The notes under the pieces: model-generated
Told to the model about the DNA's origin: nothing
Database searches by the model: none
The model's input: the letters and a program-made list of their open reading frames with translations, nothing else
Source: Boswellia sacra
Lineage: Eukaryota > Streptophyta > Magnoliopsida > Sapindales > Burseraceae
Length of the DNA: 64,000 bases
Direction: 5' to 3'
NCBI GenBank assembly: GCA_013180625.2
Contig: SNVD02004722.1
Span: 1 to 64,000, forward strand
Made by a program: the position numbers and the translations under genes
Part shown: in pieces, positions 55,660 through 63,721 of the stretch
Position numbering within the stretch: the first letter of the stretch is position 1
Layout: each line of letters starts with the position of its first letter

Positions 55660-57406
55660 AGAGGGAGAAAAATTTTTTTCTCTCAACTTTGTCGCTAGAG
55701 TTACTGTTTACTCCGCCCGATCGGCGAATTAGCCTTTGAGATTTACATATGTTGTAGATCTGAGTATCATGAGAAAACTTTCCTTCTTGACCCTCATCAA
55801 ATTCTGACCGAAAAGCGTTCAAAATTGCCAAAAACAATATTCGGCTTCGCTACCGACGAGCAAGTGAAGTGTCACCTCCACCACCATAATGTTAGCCTCG
55901 CCCCGCTCTACAACTTTGCCTTCAGTAACACTGCCTGATTCGTCCGGCATCACGTCCATCAACGTAAAACATTTTCACTATTCACCACAGCCACTTTCCA
56001 TTGAACAGCAAGTGGTCTCTCACCTCCACCACTATGTTGTAGATTGGGCGACAATGATCACCTTTTCCTTCTCCACCGTCGTCAGATTCTCGTCATTTCT
56101 CTCTCAAATTGCTTGTTTTCTTTTCAGGTGGCACTATTTCACCGTTGCGATCACTGTTCATTAACCTGACCAGATTGTACCTCGGGCTACTCCATATAAC
56201 TTTGCCCCTTGGTCATCCTTCAAACTCCTTGCGGATTACCAAATTTTAAGAAGCGATGTTGAACTCGCAAGCTCGCCTCGTTCAGTGACTGGTTTGCTTT
56301 CGTTTAAATTCTCTTTTTATGAGATCTTATTGTGCTTGATTTGTGATTCTCTTGATGGACCCATCCAAGTCAAATGCCGGCTCTTGGGCTGACAAAATTA
56401 AGATTATTAATTCGAGCGCCCATTGCAAATTGTTTCCGTTTCCCCACATGAAACAAGGTACAATCCTTGAAATCCCAGATGAGTATGTCGATGAGAATGT
56501 GGCCAAATGGTACAGATGTCTTGTTTGCTTCTTTTCGGGATATGTGATGCTTTTTCATGTTGCACGCTTGATGGCATGAGTGCATAGAAATCTAGCGGTC
56601 TAGAGGACGTCCGCTCCACAAAAAACAGATTTCTCATCTTCTGTTTTCGAATTGAGGATAAGGTTCGTGCAATCATTGTTCGCGGTGCTTAGGTGTTTGG
56701 AGGTAAATACATTTGCTTACAGTCATGGTATCGACATTTCAATTTTAATATAGATGAATTCAAGACGATCCCGGTTTGGATTCGTTCGTATGACCTGTCG
56801 TTTTCTTTGTGGACACCCAACGGCTTTAGCATTATTTTCAGCACGGTTGGAGAACCTATCTCTTGCGACAAGATGACTTCTGATCTTTTTATATTGGAGT
56901 ATGCGACGGCATGTGTTCATCTTGATGCAAGTCACCCTCCAGTTTAGAACTTCGAGTTCATATGCAAACTCTCTCTTGAGCCTATCCAAATTAATGTTGA
57001 ATATGAGTGGACTCCAAAACATTGCCCCAATTGTTGTACGTTTGGTCACCGTTGTCCAAAATTGGCAAAGACTTCAGGTTATGATAAGAATGAGGCTAAT
57101 CCCTTTGACTGCGCCCCTTTGAATAGGGGCAAGGATGAGACCAAGGTCGCTGAGAATTCGAAAATTGTTGCCCTTCCAGCAGATTCTGTAGTGCAAGTTG
57201 TGCCTCCTAAGGCTGCTACAGTTTTGAGTATAGAGTCAGTCTCAGATTCTGATTCTCTACCTCCTTTTGTGATGAATCAGGGTAGATTTTTGGGTTCTAT
57301 CCAATGTTCTATCAGCCATAAGGCATCATTTTCATCAGGGCGGATAAATGCAAGACAACCTCCTATGTTTTCTCCCCCTCTTTTTGAGCCTTTGAATAGG
57401 CTAAGT
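55660..57406 (+). mobile_element. Family A LINE, copy A19, 3'-truncated
   Basis: Complete 5' UTR (AGAGGGAGAAAAATTT start) and ORF1 up to EPLNRLSE-like codons. At about 57406 it changes to unrelated sequence: the last ORF1 codons, 3' UTR and poly(A) are missing. Confidence 0.86.
56355..57406 (+). pseudogene. LINE ORF1 (copy A19), lacking the C-terminus
   Basis: MDPSKSNAGSWADKIKIINSS runs open to a TGA near 56577. TAG replaces Trp in GPWMFGG (near 56690). The later DUF4283 part (DLSFSLWTPNGFSIIFSTVG), the knuckle HCPNCCTFGHRC (all residues kept) and 57062-57463 are open, with a frameshift near 56945. The final open frame reads from the LINE into the unrelated sequence (SELEGFRERDQKKFRW). Confidence 0.82.
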
Positions 57407-58123
57407 GAGCTTGAAGGATTTAGGGAAAGAGACCAAAAAAAGTTCAGATGGTACCAATTATGATCGATGATAGTGAGGATGATGTGTTTTTAAGTGAAGA
57501 GAGCAACTTGGAGGCACCGAAGGGTGATGAAGATGTAATTTCTATTCATAATGATGATGATGACCTTTTCGGTGGTGAAAGATTGGGGAGAGTAGTGGAC
57601 CTAGTGGCTTGAATGTTGATGTTGGAGAGACTAAGGGCGTAGATGTGTCCTCAGATAAAGTATTGAAAGAGAATTCAGTTTGTGGTTTGATTTGTGATGG
57701 GAAGGGTAGTGAAGAAATGGGTACGGCCATTTCGGTAGTAAGATTTCAAGAAATAAGTAAGGATGGTTGTGATAACGATAATAATGGTGATGCTTCTGTG
57801 GAGGATTCTTATGAGTCAAGGATGTCTACAAGTGAGGAGGATAATGATCATTCAAGTGGTGAAGACTATGGAGTTGAAAAATCTGAAAGTTCTGCTTCTG
57901 TGGAGGATATGGAATCATCTAGTGAGGAGGAAGAGTTGTCTTATATTGGTAAGCGTGTGGGTAAAAAGAAAGCCAGTGACAAAGAGAAAGAGGTGTGTTA
58001 TATTGGTAAGAGTGTGGCTAAAAAGAAAGCAAGTGACAAGGATGATGATGACGAAGATGAAGATGAACAAATAATAATGATGAGGATATGGAATCGTCCC
58101 AGAATCATCTCAATTAGAAAACC
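57407..58123 (+). pseudogene. Fragment of an unrecognised acidic coding sequence, possibly captured host gene
   Basis: It is unlike any LINE or LTR sequence in the window. A 172-codon frame (57609-58127) is rich in Asp, Glu and Ser (SSSEEEELSYIGKRVGKKK) and contains a duplicated YIGK-V-KKKASDK motif. A preceding in-frame-like acidic stretch (MIDDSEDDVFLSEESN) is in another frame. Both ends are abrupt: A19 on the left, telomeric repeats on the right. There is no start context, intron or polyadenylation signal I can support. It looks like the acidic, low-complexity region of a nuclear protein; the function is unknown. Confidence 0.55.
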
Positions 58124-58150
58124 TTAAACCCTAAACCCTAAGCGCTAAGC
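58124..58150 (-). repeat. Telomeric repeat tract on the minus strand
   Basis: On the minus strand it reads GCTTAGCGCTTAGGG TTTAGGG TTTAAGG, directly after the poly(A) of A20 in that orientation. This is the first tract with reversed polarity in the window. Confidence 0.9.
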
Positions 58151-58216
58151 TTTTTTTTTGGAAAAGTTACTTAGTAATATTAAATCAAAAAAAAATTATA
58201 ATGTACAAAAATCCAA

Positions 58217-58228
58217 GGGGCATACCCC
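58217..58228 (-). other. 3' UTR hairpin, family A
   Basis: The minus strand reads GGGGTATGCCCC about 60 nt before the poly(A), identical to the family B block at 40029-40040. Confidence 0.6.
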
Positions 58229-58388
58229 AAGATTACAAAAGGACATGAAGTCCAGACAAACAAACCAACAAAAGATAGAAAATAAAGGCCACAAGCGGCC
58301 TAAATAAAGTAAAACAAGCCACAAACGGCCTTAACAACATAAATGAGAAATGACCACAACCGGTCTAAATAAAAAAAATGCAAAAGCT

Positions 58389-59552
58389 TTAACCCTTCTT
58401 ATTTTTCTTCTTCTTACCCTTCCGTACAGGGGTAGCTGGGGTGTCCGAATGATCATGATCAAACCTATCAGTTTGGTCTTCATCACTTAGCCTATTCAAA
58501 GGCTCAAAACGAGTGGGGGAAGACTCAGGAGGTTGTCCTGTATTTATTCGCCCTGATGAAACAGATGCCTCACGATCGGTAGAACACTGGATAGTACCTA
58601 AAAGCCTACCCTGGTCAGTCGCGAAAGGAGATAGAGAGTCAGAATCTGAGACCGACTCTGCACTCGAGGTTGTGGCCTTCATAGGAGGTACAACTTGCAC
58701 TGGCAAATTTGCTAGAAAAGCAACAAGCTTTGGACTCTCAGCGACCTTGGTCGCAACCATACCCGAATTCAAAGGAGTACCATCAGTAGAGGTGCTATCA
58801 GGGTTGCTAGCTTCATTCTTATCCTGACCTGTAGTCTTTTCGGGATCCGGACAACGGTGTCCAAACTTACAACATTTGGAGCAACGTTTTGGGACCCACT
58901 CATATTCAACTTGAATTTGGATGGGCTCTGGAGAAAGCTTGCATATGAACTCAAAGTTCCGAATCAGAGGGTGCTTTGCATCCAGAAGAACACATACCCT
59001 CGCATACTCTAATCTGGAGAGATCAGAAGTCATCTTGTCACAAGATAAAGGTTCTCCAACCATGCTGGAGACAATACTAAGACCTTTGGTTGTCCACAGA
59101 GGGAACGGTAGGCCATATAATCGGATCCAAACAGGAATATACCTCAATTGATTTGTATTAAAATCTAAATGCGGGTTCCAAGGTTGTAAGACAATTGTTT
59201 TACCTCCAAACATCCAAGGACCGCGAGCAATGATGTTATGAACCTCTTCCTCAGTTCGGAAACGGAAAATGAGAAAACCCTTGTTCGTGGAACGGACGTC
59301 TTCTAAGCCACTCGTTTTCCATGCACGCATGGCCAACGAGCGAGCAGCATGAAAAGGCATCACATATCCTGGAAAGAAACCAACAAGACATCTACGCCAT
59401 TCGACCACATTCTCATCAACAATCTCATCCGGGATCTTCAGAATTGTCCCCGGTTCCTTGGGGTCAATCCGAATTAGTTTGCACCGAGTACTCGAATCGG
59501 TGATTTTAATCTTGTCAGCCCAAGAACCAGCAGTTATCTTGGGTGGGTCCAT
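58389..59552 (-). CDS. Intact LINE ORF1 protein, DUF4283-like with CCHC-type knuckle (387 aa)
   Basis: The frame is uninterrupted. I chose the Met of MDPPKITAGSWADK (59552) because this ATG is in the same place in most copies; an in-frame Met eight codons upstream (59576) is not conserved. Residues about 50-195 match the DUF4283 pattern: EWRRCLVGFFPGYVMPFHAA, FLIFRFRTEEEV, GPWMFGGKTIVLQPW, VWIRLYGLPFPLW. A short knuckle follows with CX2CX4HXC spacing (CSKCCKFGHRC, about 224-234). The C-terminal third is Ser/Asp/Pro-rich and ends in a basic tail (KKGKKKKNKKG). L1 ORF1 proteins of this type bind element RNA in a ribonucleoprotein; no catalytic domain is present. Confidence 0.9.
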   Translation of the reverse strand: MDPPKITAGSWADKIKITDSSTRCKLIRIDPKEPGTILKIPDEIVDENVVEWRRCLVGFFPGYVMPFHAARSLAMRAWKTSGLEDVRSTNKGFLIFRFRTEEEVHNIIARGPWMFGGKTIVLQPWNPHLDFNTNQLRYIPVWIRLYGLPFPLWTTKGLSIVSSMVGEPLSCDKMTSDLSRLEYARVCVLLDAKHPLIRNFEFICKLSPEPIQIQVEYEWVPKRCSKCCKFGHRCPDPEKTTGQDKNEASNPDSTSTDGTPLNSGMVATKVAESPKLVAFLANLPVQVVPPMKATTSSAESVSDSDSLSPFATDQGRLLGTIQCSTDREASVSSGRINTGQPPESSPTRFEPLNRLSDEDQTDRFDHDHSDTPATPVRKGKKKKNKKG

Positions 59553-60425
59553 CCAGTGAATACGAATCAAATACAATGCAAAATCATAAAAAGAGATGGA
59601 AAAACGAAGACAAACCGGTCACCGAAGCGGCGCGGCTTCCAAAGTCGTCGATATCTCTTTATAAACAATAATCCACAAGGAATCAAGGGAGTGGTCAAGA
59701 AGGAAACTTGCGTGGAATAACCCGATGAGCAAACTTGAAAAAACTCGAAAAACAATCCGCCGGATGAATAGTGTTGCCGCCACCGGAAAAGTGTCCCCCG
59801 AAAATTTATTCACGATTTCTGGCTGATATGCTTAGAATCTGATAATGCAACAGAAGAGAAGATTGATCGGCGATGCTTGATCTACAATTCTGTGCAGGAG
59901 GTGACAACCCACTCGCCGCTGGCCGGAGAAGCGGCGTAAACAGTAAACAAAACAGCCGTGGACGGAGGAGATAGCAATGGAATCAGGTATTAACGCTGAA
60001 GGGAAAGTTGTAGATCGGGCTTAACCAAAGGCAATGGTATCGGCGGTGACTATTCACGCGCCATACCGTGACGGTGAATAGTAAAAAACCGAAACTTTAA
60101 CGCCGTGGATGGAGGGGTTGCGGGCCGAACCAGATGATGGTGCTGAAGAAGAAAATGAAGATCGAGGCAAGGCGAAGGCAGTGATGATGGCGGTGACTAT
60201 TCACGTGCTGGTTGGTGACGGATAAATAGTAAATCCGGTTGCGGTTATGGGCAATTTTGAACACTTTCCGAAAAGATTCTGATGAGGGTCAAAAAAGAAA
60301 GTGTCTTCAGGGTATCCCGATCTACCACATACATAAATTTGAGGGGCTGATTTGCCAAACGGCCGGAATAAATAGTATTTTCCGGCGACCCAGTTGAGAG
60401 AAAAAGTTTTTCCAAAACCTCTCCT
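59553..60425 (-). promoter_or_regulatory. 5' UTR of family A LINE (reference copy A20)
   Basis: About 870 bp without a coding region. It has repeated short motifs of the ACTATTCA/ACTGTTCA type separated by 30-80 bp, a conserved opening (GTTGAGAGAAAAAGTT read from the complementary side), and many ACCTCC/CACC blocks. Internal promoter activity is inferred from the L1 mode of life. Confidence 0.55.
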
Positions 60426-60594
60426 CCCCTAAACCCTCCCTTAAATCCTAAACCCTAAACCCTAAACCCAAAACCCTAAGCCCTACCCTAAACCCCAAAC
60501 CCCAGGAACCCTGAAACCCTGAAACCCTCAACCCTCAACCCTCAACCCCAAACCCCAAACCCCAAAACCCCAAGCCCTAAACCCTAAACCCTAA
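60426..60594 (-). repeat. Long variant telomeric tract on the minus strand
   Basis: About 170 bp. On the plus strand it contains blocks of CCCTAAA, then CCCCAAA, CCCTGAAA (twice), CCCTCAA (three times), CCCCAAA (three times), and CCCTAAA again. Block-wise homogeneous variants point to local tandem amplification of mutated units. Confidence 0.92.
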
Positions 60595-60801
60595 TTTTTT
60601 TGAAAAAATTACTATTTATATAAAAGGAAAAACGAAAGTACAAGATACGAGGGGCATACCTCAATAAGAGTACCTAGTACTCACAAGTCTAAAAGGAAAA
60701 AAACAATGCCTAAAGGCACAAACAAAACAAACTAAACTAAGGCCCAAAGGCCCAAACAAACAAAAAGAAGGTGCACAGGGCTTAATCCAACCACAACTAA
60801 G

Positions 60802-61570
60802 CTAACAATACCAAATCAACAAAATCCAAGAGCAGAACAAATTATGTAAACCCGATATGGCATGCAATTGAGGAGCGATCGTATACTTGGCCTCCAAGGC
60901 TAGAAGCCAGGAGCGGACCAAGGCAAAAATCTCATCAATCACCTCACAATAAGCCCTATGACGTTGTTGATACACACGATCATTCCTCTCATACCAGAGA
61001 GAATAAACTGTAGTAGAGAAGACCAATCGTGCAAGGATATGCCCAAAATTCTTCCTGCCTCAAAGATGAAGTGACGCCCACTGAAGCACATATAACCATG
61101 CCAAGTCTGATCCCCACCAACCTTGTCTAAAGACCTCAAGATAGCATTGAAATCATCCAAAGCCATCTAAGGTAAATCTCCAAAAGCTATAGGTTGATCC
61201 CTGATAAAGTCCTATAACTGCCGACGAATACCCGAGTCGTTAGAACCATAAAAAAAGACCAATCCAAATAAAATATTATCAGATAATCTAATAGCTCGAT
61301 AAGCAACTCACTGAGGAGAACACTGCAAACTGCTCAAACTGTACAACATAGGGTCCCAACAAACCAAAATTCTATAGGCAATCGAATCAGTGACATGCGA
61401 CAGAAATCCCCAAGAAGGACAGATTGCTAAAATCATCGACCCAAGATGTTGCTGATCAACCTTAGTCTCCAAAAGACCAAATGTACTAAAAAAAATCTAG
61501 AAATCCAATTCCTTACTGACCTCTGCATAGAGAAGCCATTAAGGCCTCCAATATTCCAACTTCCGATCAT
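60802..61570 (-). pseudogene. LINE ORF2 remnant: partial endonuclease fused to C-terminus (copy E21)
   Basis: The ATG at 61570 (MIGSWNIGGLNGF) begins an endonuclease with stops (LETKVDQQH, RILVCWDPMLYSLSS, ALDDFNAILRSLDKVGGDQTWHGYM). The deletion near 61087 then joins to the ORF2 C-terminal segment (RILGISLHDWSSLLQF... WYERNDRVYQQRH). The RT is absent. Confidence 0.85.
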
Positions 61571-62450
61571 AGGAAATTGGAATAAATCCTAAGCTGGAAG
61601 AAAACAATTTGTGGGGTCGCTTGCCCTTTCGCCCCATCAACCCCTTTGGCCTTCTTGCCTGTCTTACCCTATCCCCCGAATGAAGAATCAATAAGTGGGC
61701 GAATATCTAAAGGTATCGGAGTAGGAGTCTTGGAATCAGCTCTTACAAGTCTCAAAGGTGATAAAGTTATTGGACTGTCAGACAAGAAAGCCTCCTTGTT
61801 CGTAAAACACTTCAAAAAACCCAAAAGCCTATGCTGATCTGCCTCAAAAAGAGTAAGTGAATCAGAAGCTGACTCAGGCTCTGAACTCGAAATCGATGAT
61901 GCAGCATCATCCCTAGGAACGACCATTAAAGCCTCATCACCTGCAACCGGTCCTACAATTGCTGAGGCAGAAGCCGAATGCTCAATATGAACTGCTGTTG
62001 CGACATCAGGGGCAACAACCTTCCCCTTCTCCTCTGAGACAGGGACTGTAGTAGTAACTAGCGCCTCAGCCCCACTAGGTACAGAATGCATAAAAGGCAT
62101 AGGATAGGTATGTCCAAACAAGCAACACTTAGTATAGTGTTTTAGCTTCCACTCATATTCCACTTTGATCTTGATAGGCTCAGAAGATAGCTTGCACCAG
62201 ATCTCAAAATCATGCACTGGAGAATGCTCCGCATCTAACTCAACACAAACCCGAGCATAAGATAATCAAGTCTGCTCATAAGTCATTTTATCACATGAAA
62301 GAGGCCTCCCGATCGTACTAGAAACACTGCTAAGAGCTCTGGCCGACCATAGTGGAAAAGACAATCCATGCAATCGAACCCAGACCGAAATCCTAGAAAT
62401 CTGATTCTTATCAAAAGACAAAACAATAGGTCGACAACATTGTTCTGGTG
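61567..62450 (-). pseudogene. LINE ORF1 lacking its N-terminus (copy E21)
   Basis: Starts after the deletion at DKNQISRISVWVRLHGLSFPLWSARALSSVSS, with a TGA at the LSYARV Trp/Leu region near 62267. Open from MHDFEIWCKLSSEPIKIKVEYEWKLKHYTKCC (knuckle CX2CX4H; the final Cys is Tyr) to the acidic C-terminus and DIRPLIDSSFGG, then the TAG shared with E13. The frame beyond ends TGA at 61569-61567, overlapping the ORF2 ATG (61570-61568). Confidence 0.82.
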
Positions 62451-62616
62451 ATATCTTCTCCCTCCGACCAATTTCAGGGATGAGAATGGCATCGAAAGAT
62501 TCCTCCCTTTGAGACCTCTCTAACGGCACCCTACCCGCCCTGATATGATATCGGTAGCATCCGGGTAGAGTCTGATAAGGTGGCCGTCGTTCAAAGAAAA
62601 TTTCAGAGAAAAGAAT

Positions 62617-62617
<1 letters not shown>

Positions 62618-62656
<39 letters not shown>
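62618..62656. repeat. Poly-C run of 39 bases
   Basis: An uninterrupted C homopolymer (G on the minus strand) exactly at the 5' end of E21, next to C-rich telomere-like repeats. Its exact length is likely to be unreliable in a sequence assembly. Confidence 0.9.
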
Positions 62657-62715
62657 ACAAAACCCCTCAAAACCCCCGACCCCAAACCCCCAAACCCAAA
62701 ACTGTAAGCCCTAAG
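62657..62715 (-). repeat. Degenerate telomere-like tract
   Basis: Plus strand ACAAAACCCCTCAAAACCCC, then CCCCAAACCCC, CAAACCC and AAGCCCTAAGG units: C-rich telomere variants upstream (in its own orientation) of E21. Confidence 0.78.
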
Positions 62716-62943
62716 GCTACATGATAATTTTGATGATAACAATACACATTGATTCATTGAGGTTTTACTAATATGTTTATTTATGTGTAAGAATAAGATC
62801 ATTGAAATAATTATAAAATCAAGAAGAGGCTTATAAAAATGAAGTGTTGAAGCTAAGGAGAAGACTGCATGTTAAAGGCACCAAAATTTAAGAACAAGGT
62901 TTGACTCAAAGAATGTGACACATGAGCAATGTTCAATCAATTG

Positions 62944-63600
62944 GTCATATATTTCTCTATAAATGTCCAAATGACGTAATTCTTGAGCCTTTGGAAAGCT
63001 TACTCAATTTATAATATTTTATATGTTTTAAAGAAATTCAAATTTCAAGTGCAAGGTTGTCCAAATCATCATGCAAATTAAAAGACAAATAAAAGCAGCT
63101 GACATGAGCACCAAATACTATTTTGGACATATCTTGAGCTAGGATATCCAAATGACTTGATTCTTGTGGCATTGAAAAGATGATTTAATGAAGCGTATTT
63201 CATATTTTTTGAAGAAATTCAAATTTCAAATGGAAGGCCGACATAATTGACATGTAAATCGGTGGACTAACACAAAGAAGAGAAATCAACTTACATGAGC
63301 ACCGAATGGTCTTTTGTCCATATCTTGAGATAGAGATATCCAAATGACTTGACTTTTAATGTTTTGGAAATATTATTCAAATACACAGATCTTTAATGTT
63401 TTGAAGAAATTCAAATTTCAAAATAGAAGGTCAACATAATCAACATGCAATTCGGTGGACTGACACAAGGAAGAAAAATCAACTCACATGGGTAACAAAT
63501 GGTCTTTTGTCCATATCTCGAGATAGAGATATCCAAATGACTTGATTATTCATGCGTTGGAAAGCTTTTCAAATATGCAGATCTTTTCCATTCTGTAGAT
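62944..63600 (+). repeat. Tandem repeats of about 190 bp in the LTR U3
   Basis: A block like GACATATCTTGAGATAGAGA followed by TATCCAAATGACTTGA recurs near 62944 (degenerate), 63126, 63319 and 63511, with GAAATTCAAATTTCAAA at a fixed distance after it. Unit lengths are about 182, 193 and 192 bp. Confidence 0.82.
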
Positions 63601-63713
63601 TTTCAAATTTCAAACGGAGCATTGACGAAAATGGCTAACAAGATTACGATTTTTATGGTGGGCAAAAAATTTGGAGTTGGTGTCTTCACTTGACTAAGTT
63701 CATCTCATTTGCC

Positions 63714-63721
63714 TATAAAAA
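63714..63721 (+). promoter_or_regulatory. TATA box of the SIRE-like LTR
   Basis: TATAAAAA in the context GCCTATAAAAAGAGCCC; transcription would start around 63745. Motif and position in the LTR support it. Confidence 0.6.

Larger units (their letters stand above)
58151..60425 (-). mobile_element. Family A LINE, copy A20, full length with intact ORF1
   Basis: On the minus strand: 5' UTR (60425 to 59553), intact ORF1, 3' UTR, and poly(A) (T-run 58151-58159). It starts GGAGGAGAGGTTTTGG after TTTAGG and ends at poly(A) followed by telomere repeats. It is the best-preserved family A copy and defines the complete structure: 5' UTR about 870 bp, ORF1 387 codons, 3' UTR about 230 bp, and no second ORF. 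Confidence 0.93.
60595..62617 (-). mobile_element. Family C LINE, copy E21, with several internal deletions
   Basis: Minus strand. The 5' UTR (E13 type, first ~165 bp) jumps near 62450 to mid ORF1 (DKNQISRISVWVRLHGL). The rest of ORF1 and the first part of the endonuclease follow. Near 61087 the endonuclease jumps to the ORF2 C-terminus, so the RT is lost. Family C 3' UTR and poly(A) (T-run 60595-60601) complete it. It is bracketed by telomere-like tracts. Confidence 0.88.

Noticed and set aside
57609..58127. A complete host gene
   Set aside because: It has no supported start, introns or 3' end, the preceding acidic stretch is in another frame, and both edges are abrupt junctions with repeats.
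62266..62802. 178-codon minus frame with a polyglycine tract
   Set aside because: The glycines are the poly-C run read on the minus strand; the rest is LINE 5' UTR and ORF1.
62944..63600. CRISPR-like array
   Set aside because: The units are about 190 bp, diverged and inside an LTR of a plant retroelement; there are no short direct repeats with unique spacers.
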